In this document: one piece after another, positions 36,794 to 47,395 of the stretch
Layout: every line of letters begins with the position of its first letter
How positions within the stretch are numbered: position 1 is the first letter of the stretch
NCBI GenBank assembly: GCA_907165065.1
Contig: OU015535.1
Span: forward strand, 1,116,001-1,180,000
Source of the DNA: Caprimulgus europaeus
Taxonomy: Eukaryota > Chordata > Aves > Caprimulgiformes > Caprimulgidae
DNA: 64,000 bases
Direction: 5' to 3'
Notes under the pieces: generated by a model
What the model was told of the DNA's origin: nothing
Seen by the model: only the letters and a program-made list of their open reading frames with translations
Databases searched by the model: none
Program-made: the position numbers and the translations under genes

Positions 36794-39700
36794 GACAGCA
36801 TTTTTCGGTTGAGGAAGATGTAAAGGAAATAAATAGATAAAAATAGTCAACAGTTACTCCTAGCTTTAATTTTTAGGACTTAGTAAACAAGTTTATCTCT
36901 GGTATGAACTGAAGAGCATGTAAGGTTGCCTGCAAAAATCTAATGAGACCCACCAGTAATGTGGGGTATATAAGGCAATAAGAAAATCTCTGTCATTTCC
37001 CAGGGAGAGACTTGGATGCTGTCTCGTTCTACAGACTATAATTTTTTGGGAAAATATTTTTTTGCAAATGATGGGAAGTCAGTAGTTACCATTCCTGCTG
37101 GCTGTTGACATTGGGTGACTGTTCCTATGCCCAGAACACCACCTACCTCAGCTAAATGGTATCTTTATGAAATTAACAGAATGCGGTTACAACACGGCCA
37201 TAAGAAAAAATATTAACGGCAAATTTTGGATTATAATTGGAAAACTAACCTTTGGAAAATATGTTACCACCACTGCAGTCCTGAGCTGTACTGTAAAATG
37301 ACAACTTTAGGATCTGGAAGAATGACTGTATTATGTAGTTTAGAAAACACAGCAAAATAAAAATAATTATACTCTTTACTCCTCACTAGAATTCTAAATT
37401 AAAAAAACCTTGAAGCTTTCCATGGCTTTCCTCCTGTGAAGTAATTCACTTTATTTTCTGTCTTACAACTTTTTGGAAGTGTCTGTCAAACACTTTAAAA
37501 TACTTTCAGTAAACTGGATTTTTTTTGTCATTATAGGGGCAATCTCCACAGGCAATTATGACAGGTATTGTAAATAAAGTTTTTCCTAGAAACACCCCAT
37601 GGCAATATTGTTTAACAGCACATATATCAGCCTTTTTTTGTCGTTAAACAATTACAGTTGAAAACTCTGAAACACAAAATCACTAATTTTTAGAAGCTTT
37701 GACCAGATTCCCTTCGATATTTTATGGTTTCTCTTGGCTTCATTAATCCGAAGACTTCTGCCACTCTTTTAAGTTTTACTCATGCACTTGTAGTTGCTTT
37801 TGGTCCATTACTTTCATCCTCAGGTCAGTGTTTATTAATGTATGTATTACTCTATGCATATATAGCTTTATTCTCATTTATTAACCATTAAGCTGGTCTT
37901 ATACACTACGTTGAAAGGTGCATTTGCAATAAAGACTCAAAGATGCATAGAAAAAATTCCACCTGTCAGAATTTCTTCTTGATGGACTAATCACAAATAT
38001 TCTACATCTGAGGTTTTTTCCTGAGGTGTGAGTTATGGTTTTCTCACTGGATGCATAAAAATCCCGCTTCCACACAAAAGTTTTGATCAGTAAATTAAAC
38101 TTCTACTTATGTAAGTGCAACTGCATTGCAATTGTATTTAATCTAGCTGTGCTAAATTACCATCCAATGGAGAACTCAAAGCACTTAGCCTGATATTGGT
38201 TTCTAAAACAACATTCAGTTTATTCCTAGTATAGAATAAAGTAGAAAATAAGAAATGTTGCATCTGTTGCAGGTTATCAGTGACTGATGATTGAAAATTA
38301 AATCCCACAAGAACTACAAGATCCCACAAGAACTATAAGAAATAATAGCATTGGTAAAATATAATTTAAAAAAATGCCAACACCAATATGGAACACTTTA
38401 ATGGAGAAATATTCAGCTGATTGTGTCAATGGAGCAAGCAAAATCCGTGCAAACATTAAGCCAGATACAAGGATCAACCAAACTGAAGCAAGAGTTTGTG
38501 CCAGAAAAAAAGATAAATAATTCTTATTCAAACACTGTTTTGTTTCAACACAACATCTCAAGACTAAGCTTATTTAATTTACAATTAAAAAATTAAAATA
38601 AAGTGATGAAGTGTGTTAGGTTTTGAACTAAGAATTCAGGATTGGTTTGACTCAGGGTTGGGGTTTTTTTTAGTTTTGTTATTCATTTTGCTGGGAAAAT
38701 GAAATAGGTCTCATTTGATAATGACACAGAATGATCCAACTCAGCTCCCAGATTTTTGGACTTGGCCAGAGAAATCAATAGGATGAAGTATTCACACATC
38801 TGGATTTAGTGCACACATCTGTGTCTGTATTCAGCTGGTGTAAGGGGAAAGGGCCGAGCTAAGGCTCACTTGCAGGACGATGAGTGAGAATCTTCTCTAC
38901 AATCCCACAGCATTTTTTTTCCCCTTCTTTTTGACAACCCTGTAATAAAGCATGGAAGTCAGTGCTTCTTGCTGCCTGGCAACCATTCATGGCCAAAACC
39001 TCTAGGATTTGTTGTATGTAATAAAGGTAATCCACTGAAAAAGAAAAGCCACTTCTGGAATCCGTGCTCTACCATCCCTCAGGGCTTTAGATGGCAATTT
39101 TGCTAGAAAACGATCCCTGGTCACCTGCAGAACAATCTCTCTTAGCTTCCCACCTTAGCAGAGCAGCTATTTTTCTCTCTTTCTTTTAATTAAAGTCTTC
39201 ATGTCAGTAGCATGTATTAAATCAAGTTCCATTACGAGCCCAACTTTCAAAAGTACAATTTTTTTTTAAGCAGCTCGTATTTTGTCAAGCCTAATTGCTT
39301 TAGTTCTAGGCAATATTAGTTGCAGAACAGCCAGTAATAACCTTTAGTCCTGGCAAATTTTCTCTCTACAAGAACTCAATCACATAACATAAACAGCTGT
39401 AAAAGGAGGGGTTTCTAAAGCTTTATTCATAATGTGGAGCACATGCATGTGACAACGTACATCAGCTCACAGCGCTGAGCGAAACACGAGATGTAGCCAT
39501 GATGTCAGTTATGCCAACCTAGAGTCAGTTGAGAGCATTCATTTGAATTTAGTTATAGTAGAAAGGAGAGAGGAAAAACCAACATGCTGCTTTATTAGAG
39601 CAGGCTTTCCCTGTTTCACATGAAAAATCATTTCTTTATTCCTGAATGCACTTGGTAGTGGAGTGATGCTTGGTGGTGCCACTCGGTGTAGCAAAGACAC

Positions 39701-41609
39701 AGTGGTAGCACAGGATGAAGCAGTCTGCATGGAGAACTGCATGCTTAGGGTTAATGGTAAGGAAGAAAGATCTTTTATTCCTTTGCTCTGGTATGGCAGT
39801 AAAAAGAAAGGTAGAAAGACTGAAAAATCAGAAGAATGAGACCTTAGGATGGCCCTCAGGTCAGCCCATGGGCTGATGGAGCCCTGGCCTCAAACACATA
39901 CCTAAGAGCATTCCCAAGACCCACAGGCAATGGAAAAGCCACATGTTGGCCATCCCCAAGCAGCTGTGGATCCCACAGCACCATTTGGGTTATTCTCAAA
40001 AGCTCGTGTGTAATTTACGGGGTGTTTTCACCAGAGTAAGCCACTGAATTCGTTAATCCCCAGAGATGAGGATCCAGTCTTCAATATGGCAAGTATACTG
40101 CAAGGATTTAATACCAACTTATTTAACACTTAATCTAGTATATTTTAAGCCAATCTATTAGAGGAATATGCCTGGCAGACAGTTTTCAGCCTCACTGGTG
40201 GTCAGTAAGAAAGAGAGTCTTCTCAAACCTTCTACCACCACGCTGTCCCCTCCTGAAAGATGGCCCAGTAACAGAGGGCATATTTATTCCATTCTGTTAT
40301 TTCACACCTTTTCATTTTATTCACATAATAAATTACAAAAAAAAGGAGAACCAGAAAGGAATAGTCTGAAATGTCACAGTACACGAGGATATTATTTTGA
40401 GAGCAGGAAGGTAAATATGAAGCAAGTCACCCAGTCTTTAAACCAGAGAGAAGACTGATAATGAGGTTTTTTTGTAGTTCCATAGAGTACAACTCAGCCA
40501 AGAGCAGTATTTAATGAAGAATCTGAAAGGTGCTGATAGAACTTTCTTTGTGATTTATAAACTTCTCTAAATCAAAAATATACCGTAAATTTCCCAAAGG
40601 CTAGCTGCAGAGAGGGACCCAAAGTGAAAACCTGCAGCACAAGTTGAATATGAAAAGACCAAGCTTCTCAAGAAACAGCATCTTCTGTAGGACCATTATT
40701 TATTTCACCAGTAACTTTGCACAGTTCAAGTCCAGCTTTCTGAAAGGTAACACAATCCCTTTTCAAAGGGTCCGTTGCCAAGTGCAATTATTGGTGAGCA
40801 GTTGATTAAGTTCATGGAAACATTATGCATGCACATTCCATTTGAGGAGTTTTAGGAAGTCCAAATTCATTAGGGAGGGCTGATCACAACTGAAAAGCAA
40901 TTTGTGACCATGTCCAGCCCACTTAGGAGTGTTTTGCAATCCTCAGAATGAAATGTTTTCTTTAGTAGTCACAAAACCTGATCAGTGCTGGGTATCTTGT
41001 TTGTTTTATAAATACTGTACAAGTATTTACATATAACCAAAATACTCTTACATAACTGGGAAAAAGTTAAATATCTAGATGATTTTCACAATTTTATCTG
41101 GGTTTGCCCCTTTTTCTTAATGCACAATTTTTCTACTTCAAAAAAATTTATAGCTCCTGGTTTTGTTTCTATCTTGTGGAGTTGTAAGAATTGGATAGAT
41201 GAAGAAGGGATTTATTAAACATCTTAACTTTCAGCATGTTCAAATCTTAAAAGTAGGAATATGTCTAAATCTTTGCTGGGTAATTTATTTTAAAAATGGA
41301 TAACATCAATGTGTTTGATTAAGACACTTTTTCTTCTAAATTGGATCAAATCCACAAAGGTTTCCAAACTCACCTTGAGCTACTTCAATAGAGTTTCTAC
41401 TCAGTGCCTGAAGCTAAAAGTGGAACCAGGCAGGGGTGAATATCACCTTCTTGTGGCAGAGCTCCGTTCAGTTTGATAAATTCACTATTTTTGGCTCATC
41501 CAAATAGAAAAGTGGGCAAATAGCAAGGCAGAGCAGCAACACAAGATAAGCACCAGGCAATGACAAACACTGCTTTCTGAAGCACCAGTTAAAGAAACAT
41601 TTCCAAACA
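36794..41609. other. AT-rich unique sequence, no gene recognised
   Basis: Nearly 5 kb without recognisable transposon, tandem repeat or coding exon. Frames are short (at most about 96 codons, 40168-40458) and lack motifs. This is the longest stretch here free of repeats I can name. Confidence 0.5.
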
Positions 41610-42475
41610 GCATCACAGCATCACAGAATGTTGGGGATTGGAAGGGACCTCAAAAGCTCATCCAGTCCAATCCCCCTGCCAGAGCAGGAACACCTGGATG
41701 AGATCACACAGGAAGGTGTCCAGGTGGGTCTTGAACATCTCCAGAGATGGAGACTCCACACCCTCCCTGGGCAGCCTGGCCCAGGGCTCTGGCACCCTCA
41801 CAGGAAAGAAGTTTCTCCTCAAGTTTAAGCAGAACCTCCTGTGTCCCAGCTCACACCCATTGCCCCTTGTCCTACCATTGGTCATCACTGTGAAGAGCCT
41901 GGCTCCATCCTTCTGACACTCACCCTTCAAATATTTATAAACATTAATGAGCTCCCCCCTCAGTCTCCTCTTCTCCAAGCTAAAGAGCCCCAGCTCCCTC
42001 AGCCTTTCTTCATAAGGGAGATGCTCCACTCCCTTCATCATCTTGGTGGCTCTGTGCTGGACTCTCTCCAGCAGTTCCCTGTCCTTCTTGAACTGTGGGG
42101 CCCAGAACTGGACACAATATTCCAGATGTGGCCTCACCAGGGCAGAGTGGAGGAGGAGGAGAACCTCTCTGGACCTACTGACCACAGCCCTTCTAATGCA
42201 CCCCAGGATGCCATTGGGGTGCATGGGGCACAAGGGCACAGTGCTGTCTCATGGTCACCCTGCTGTCCCCCAGTACCCCCAGATCCCTTTCCCCTGCACT
42301 GGTCTCTAGGAGATCATTTCCCAACCTGTACTGGAACCTGGGGTTCCTGCCCAGGTCCAACACCCTACACTTGCCCTTATTCTATTTCATTCAGTTTTTC
42401 CCTGCCCAGCTCTCCAGCCTGTCCAGCTCTCTCTGATGGCAGCACAGCCCTCTGCTGTGTCAGCCACATGCCATC
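41610..42475 (-). mobile_element. CR1 LINE, 5'-truncated, long ORF2 C-terminal frame
   Basis: The left edge 'catcacagaatgttgggg' is the reverse-complemented 3' end. The minus strand holds a 193-codon open frame (42239 to 41658) of the ORF2 C-terminus, with [20 protein letters not shown], then [40 protein letters not shown] and [17 protein letters not shown]. Upstream of that frame the CR1 sequence continues to about 42475 with an interrupted reading frame. It belongs to the same subfamily as the copies at 26.1 and 55.0 kb, but in opposite orientation. Confidence 0.95.
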
Positions 42476-43394
42476 ATGCCAGGCTTCCATAAAATTTTCA
42501 TATCAGAAAAGGATTTTTGGACTCATTCTTGAGCAAATCACGATTCCCAGTGCAGAGCCCCACTGCTGTCCCAGGAGATCTGCTTAGGTGCTCCAGTCCA
42601 TCCCTGCCAGCCCTATTTGATATTCCACAGCTCTCCAATGAGAATATTCTGTTGACTAACCCAGTAATAGCTCGTTCATAAGAGTACCATGGAAGGAGAT
42701 GTAAGGACACAAAAGAGACATAGAACAGCATTTTAAAGATATTTTTTCTTCAATACATCTCTTTTAACACCCAGGTGATATTCCTGCAGAGCAGAGATAC
42801 AACGTGCAACGTTAAAACAATAAGGAGGAAATCTTCTAAAGGAGGGAGATCATTAAATTTCATGGCTTTATTAGGGGGTTGTTTTACAGCTGCTATTTTT
42901 ATTTGTAATTATTTGCTATTTCATATACTGTTTCAGAAAGCCACACAAAATGTCATTTAAAGACACATACACGACAGATTATTAATACCATTTTGGTAAA
43001 AAACCCCAAACAATCTCCCTTCACATATAGTTTTGTGTTACCTAACGATACCAATTTCCTGAAGAAGAATTTCAATAGATTTAAGATGAGTTTGGATATC
43101 AGATAACAGGACCCAACAGAGTTCAAAACTCTTAAAAAAGAGGTAGTTTTATTTGTGTTATTGACATTGCATACTGGCTTAACTTGTAATTACAGAGAAG
43201 TTTTCTTTAGCAGAGACCACAGCGAGCGGAAACCACGCTGAGCTGTGCCAAGAAAACTGCTGCCTGCCCCAGTTAGTCACCAAATGTGTTTCTCCAACAG
43301 AATTTTATCTTTAAGACCAATTTTCACATTAGCAACTTGGGCTTTCTCTGCTCCATCACCTGCAGTACTGTTCTAATACACCTCTGACTCTTAG
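42476..43394. other. Unique sequence
   Basis: No gene or repeat recognised between two CR1 copies. Confidence 0.45.
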
Positions 43395-43553
43395 AGAATC
43401 ACAGACTGGTGGGGTTGGAAGGTACCTCAGGAGATCATCCAGGCCAACCCCCCTGCCAAAGCAGGTTCACCAGAGCAGGTGGCACAGGAAAGTGTCCAGG
43501 TGGGTTTGGACATCTCCAGAGATGGAGACTCCACACCCTCTCTGGGCAGCCTG
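43395..43553 (-). mobile_element. CR1 LINE, short 3' fragment
   Basis: Starts with 'gaatcacagactggtggggt' and 'ttggaaggtacctcaggaga' and ends after 'ctctctgggcagcctg'. Only about 160 bases of the 3' region are present. It is closest to the copy at 46843-47395, sharing 'caggaaagtgtccaggtggg'. Confidence 0.92.
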
Positions 43554-43923
43554 AGAGCTCCTCATGTTTGGGATGAAAGAGAATAAAACAAGCTGAAGAG
43601 CTATGCTTTTGTATTGTCCAATAAACTTCACTTTCAGACCAGAAAGGCCTTAATTAAAGAATGAGCCCAGCCACCCTCAGCTCACACTGTGCCTATCAGG
43701 TTTTGTACTATTTAAAAAAGTTTGCAATTTAAGAATTAATGGAATTGGTAGATGCTATCATTAAGTAGACCATTAATAATGCAGGGAGCTCCTGATCTTA
43801 CAGAGCTTCCTGTATTTTTGGTCACTCACATCACGAGGCTTTCTCTTAAGCCAGTTACTCCTGCCTGGCTCATGAAGGGCCCTGTGAAGCCTGTCCCAAG
43901 TGCTTCAACCAGCAGAGCAGCAT
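43554..43923. other. Unique sequence before solo LTR
   Basis: No gene or repeat recognised. A plus-strand frame at 43752-44012 runs into the LTR and has no motif. Confidence 0.45.
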
Positions 43924-43982
43924 CTCAAGTGTCGGAGATCGACGGAAGAAAAGCCCATCCGATGATGTTCAGCAAGTCTCCT

Positions 43983-43988
43983 TTTATT
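43983..43988 (-). promoter_or_regulatory. LTR polyadenylation signal AATAAA
   Basis: Minus-strand AATAAA inside the solo LTR, about 54 bases before its 3' end and about 20 bases downstream of the TATA box. This compact arrangement implies a short R region. Confidence 0.7.
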
Positions 43989-44004
43989 ATCAGAAAGCTG
44001 TTTG

Positions 44005-44012
44005 TTATATAG
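44005..44012 (-). promoter_or_regulatory. LTR TATA box
   Basis: Minus-strand 'ctatataa' in the expected position for the LTR promoter. It could still drive minus-strand transcription of flanking DNA. Confidence 0.6.
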
Positions 44013-44335
44013 CCCATTCAGTTCTGCATACATGTCCACACACTACGAAGCTAATTACTATTGGTTAATAGCACTAATCACACACTGATCTTTCACTCTC
44101 ACTGGTTCGCTCTTATCTTGGTTCAGGTTCACCCACTCGTCGTAATTTCCAGCTGGCATCCATCTTGTCAGTGTTGTTTATTACTTTCACACGTAGGCAC
44201 ATTCCTTTCTTGTTAACCATCCTAACTTTATTCTAGGAACACAGATATCCTGTTCTTACTCATATTTTAACTAGCTAAATTTTCTCATGACCCTTGTCTT
44301 ATAGCCAAGCTTCAATAATGCTGTCCACACTCAAG

Positions 44336-45630
44336 AACCTGAGCGCCGAGCCCTCGGGTTGCAAAGTCGGTGATTATCACTTACGAAACCTATTCCAAGT
44401 TTTTCAGGTAGAGATCCTGAATTGAGCTAATGTTTACCTCTTTGGGAAATGTCTATGGATTCAGCTAGATACATCTACAGGTCTGAGGCTCTGCTGCCCC
44501 ATTGGCAACGCTGTGCATGCTCTGTGCTTTCAGGAGCAGGTTACTCACTAAACAGCCAGATGCCTGGTGTGGACCCCAGCACTGAAGGTACCTTCTGCAG
44601 GATGCCCCAACAGCTAAGAGCAGTTGGGCTGAGCTGTGGCTTGAATGACTTTTCTAGAAACTGAAGCTTGGATAATGAAGCAGCATATTAAAGAAGAAAA
44701 GCAAAGTTCAGAGCAAAAAGAAGCTGGAAAGAAGACACTGAGGTAGGTGCAAATAGCTAGTGATAGCCCCAGAAAGCAAGGAAAATGTATTGGCAGACAC
44801 TGAAGACATTCCAACAGAGCAAAACTGGAATTGAGATCCAGGTTTGGATGTTAAAAAGCTCCAGAATATAGAAGTGCTGGGATCTGGACATGGATTGTAA
44901 TTCTGTTTTCTTATTTTCCTTTTTTATAACGTATCAGTAGAGACTCAGATATTTTTACAGCCACATAAAATCCTGTGGGCACAGCTCAGCAAGGTGCAGG
45001 AGTGCAGAGCTGCCTGGTGGAATCTTGTGAACTGTGGACAGAATTATCAATCATATTAAAAGCATTTGTTGCAGTATAGATGAATTAGGTGTGATTCCTA
45101 CAGCCAAATCTTATGTTACTCTATTTCTAAATCTGAAGTCTAATTTTGATTGAGTTTCCCAACACTATTATTTTCAACACACTATTTCTCTGGACTAATG
45201 CACCAGCCTGCTTGCAAGTTCCAAATCTCAACCTGTAAACTCTTGCAGGCACATGAACCAGACTCCAAATGCACCTGGGCACTACTATGGAAATACAGAA
45301 ATAAATAGCAGAAGCGGTGGGAAAACCTATCCTGCTGGAAGAAAAATGTGACATCCAGAAGGGAAGGCAGCACACAGATACAACTGCAAGAACTACAAGT
45401 GAAATGGCTCTGTAAGTAGGTATCGTATGGAAAACAAATTAACAGAACTTGAAAACATCTGGAACAGATATCAACATAAAGCTCAACAATGCATTTGAAA
45501 ACCAAACAAGATTCCAGAAGAAATATCATAGAAATAAAAAGACTGGAAGCAATACTTCTGTACAGAACCGTGGAAGCCTCAATTCAGCTAATAGAAAGGA
45601 TTTGTTATTTTTATTTCATTGTCATTATCA

Positions 45631-45634
<4 letters not shown>
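44336..45634. other. Unique sequence
   Basis: No gene recognised. The first 60 bases after the LTR are relatively CpG-rich ('gagcgccgagccctcgg'). Confidence 0.45.

Positions 45635-45677
<43 letters not shown>
45635..45677. repeat. (TA)n microsatellite, about 21 units
   Basis: An uninterrupted TA run. Such a tract is prone to cruciform extrusion and length polymorphism. Confidence 0.97.
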
Positions 45678-45681
<4 letters not shown>

Positions 45682-45884
45682 TCTAATAAAATGATACATG
45701 AAATCAGTTGACACATTGGTGCTGAAACATGAAAGACTAAGGAAAATAAAGATCTTGATTAAACTAATTTACTTTTGCCATGTTGTGTTAATATTTTACC
45801 CGCTATCTAAGTCTACACATGTCATTTTAGCATTGGTATAAATGGAGGGGGAACAACAACAACAAAAAAACAACCCTCCCACCC
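45678..45884. other. Short unique spacer
   Basis: Nothing recognised between the TA tract and the homopurine tract. Confidence 0.4.
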
Positions 45885-46207
45885 AAAGAAAAGGGGGGAA
45901 AAAAGGGGGGGGAAAAGGGGGGGGAAAAGGGGGGGGAAAAGGGGGGGGGAAAAGGGGGGGGGAAAAGGGGGGGGGAAAAGGGGGGGGGAAAAGGGGGGGG
46001 AAAAGGGGGGGGAAAAGGGGGGAGAAAAGGGGGGAGAAAAGGGGAGAAAAAAGAGAAAAAAGAGAAAAAAGAGAAAAAAGAGAAAAAAGAGAAAAAAGAG
46101 AAAAAAGAGAAAAAAGAGAAAAAAGAGAAAAAAGAGAAAAAAAGAAAAAAAAAAGAAAAAAAAAAAGAAAAAAAAGAAAAAAGGAAAAAAAGAAAAAAAA
46201 AAAAAAA
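45885..46207 (+). repeat. 323-nt uninterrupted homopurine tract
   Basis: From 45885 to 46207 the plus strand has no C or T. The first part is (G6-9 A4)n, about eleven units with many runs of G. It grades through GGGGAGAAAA units into (GAGAAAAAA)n and finally A-rich sequence. A mostly-A extension with a few T and C continues to about 46274. The G-run part could form G-quadruplexes, and the whole tract is a classic candidate for triplex (H-DNA). All open frames across it on either strand (Gly/Lys/Arg/Glu or Phe/Pro/Leu runs) are artefacts. Confidence 0.97.
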
Positions 46208-46274
46208 TAAAGACAAAAAAGAAAAAAAAAATAAAAAAAAAAAAAAAAAAAAAAAAAGAAAAAAAAGGAAAAAA

Positions 46275-46842
46275 GCAAAGCACCAAACAACCCCATTACC
46301 AGAATGAACTGGGCTAACTGGAAAGCTATTCAGTTGGAATGTGAATAACAGTCTACCTTTTAAGATACACAAAATGCAGAATATGGCATTATTCTATACC
46401 AGATGTTTTAAATATACAAAAAAATGGCCAGTTTGGGGTTAATTTAAATGTCTTTTTACATTGATTCATATTTTTCATAATGCATGATACAAAATGTTTT
46501 CTTAGCATATAAACATATTTCTGCAGTTGAAACATGAGGAATTTAATAGCAATTGCAGTACCAGGGCACTATTTTAAATCTATTAACCACAGAAAATCCC
46601 CTTACATCACCGCTGCCTCCCAGACACTTCTCTCACTAAATCTTTACCTTCTCCTCCCCTGGTTGCCCCCATTGCTGAAGGGCCCCTTACTTGTCCAGTT
46701 CCTCACCTCATGGGACAGACTCTCCTCAGACTTCTGAGACTTTCCTTCTGAGGGATGATAACTGGTCCTTCCTTACTCAGGACCTGACAAAGCTTATCAC
46801 TTACATACAGACAGATCTTCCTCCTCACTTCCTTCTCTCTTT
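46275..46842. other. Unique sequence
   Basis: No gene or named repeat between the purine tract and the next CR1. Confidence 0.45.
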
Positions 46843-47395
46843 CAGAATCACAGGCTGGTGGGGTTGGAAGGGACCTCAGGAGATCATCCAGTCCAACCCC
46901 CCTGCCAGAGCAGGTTCCTACACCAGGTTGCACAGGAAAGTGTCCAGGTGGGTTTGAACATCTCCAGAGATGGAGACTCCACACCCTCTCTGGGCAGCCT
47001 GTCCCAGGGCTCTGGCACCCTCAAGGTAAATAAGTTTTTCTTCATCTTCAGATGGAACTTTCTGTGTTCCAGTTTGTGCCCGTTGCCTCCTTGTCCTGTC
47101 ACTGGACACCACTGGTCCCATCCTCTCCACCATCCCCTGTAGGTCTTGATCAACACTGATGAGATCCCCTCTCAGTCTGCTCTTCTCCAGGCTGTGCAGA
47201 CCCAGGTCTCTCAGCATTTCCTCATCAGAGATGCTCCAATCCCCTCATCATCTTCGTAGCCTCCTCTGGACTCTCTCCAGTAGTTCCTGGTCTTTCTTCA
47301 ACTCAGGAGCCCAGAACTGGACACAGCACTGCAGATGTGGCCTCACCAGGGCACAGCAGAGAGGGAAGAGAACTTCCCTCAACCTGCTAGTCTTT
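46843..47395 (-). mobile_element. CR1 LINE, 5'-truncated
   Basis: Left edge 'cagaatcacaggctggtggg' then 'ttggaagggacctcaggaga'. The minus strand keeps ORF2 C-terminal landmarks ([37 protein letters not shown]) in more than one frame, so it is frameshifted. The right edge follows 'gggaagagaacttccctcaa'. Same subfamily as the 43.4-kb fragment. Confidence 0.93.

Larger units (their letters stand above)
43924..44335 (-). mobile_element. Solo LTR of an avian endogenous retrovirus (400 bp, 6-bp TSD)
   Basis: The LTR spans 43930-44329, starts TG and ends CA on the plus strand, and is flanked by identical 6-base copies of ctcaag (43924-43929 and 44330-44335). The termini form a short inverted repeat (TGTCGG / TGTGGA). 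Read on the minus strand it has proper LTR order: a TATATAA box near 44005-44012, then an AATAAA polyadenylation signal at 43983-43988 close to the 3' end. A 6-base duplication is typical of the alpha/beta-retrovirus-like (ERVK) class. No internal retroviral sequence remains, so it arose by LTR-LTR recombination. Confidence 0.9.

Noticed and set aside
41841-42587. 248-codon plus-strand ORF
   Set aside because: It is the antisense of a CR1 ORF2 region; the minus-strand frame carries the recognisable CR1 protein.
45796-46372. Very long open frames (up to 181 codons, Phe/Pro/Leu or Gly/Lys-rich) across the purine tract
   Set aside because: They follow purely from the absence of stop codons in a homopurine simple repeat; open frames exist on both strands and in several frames.
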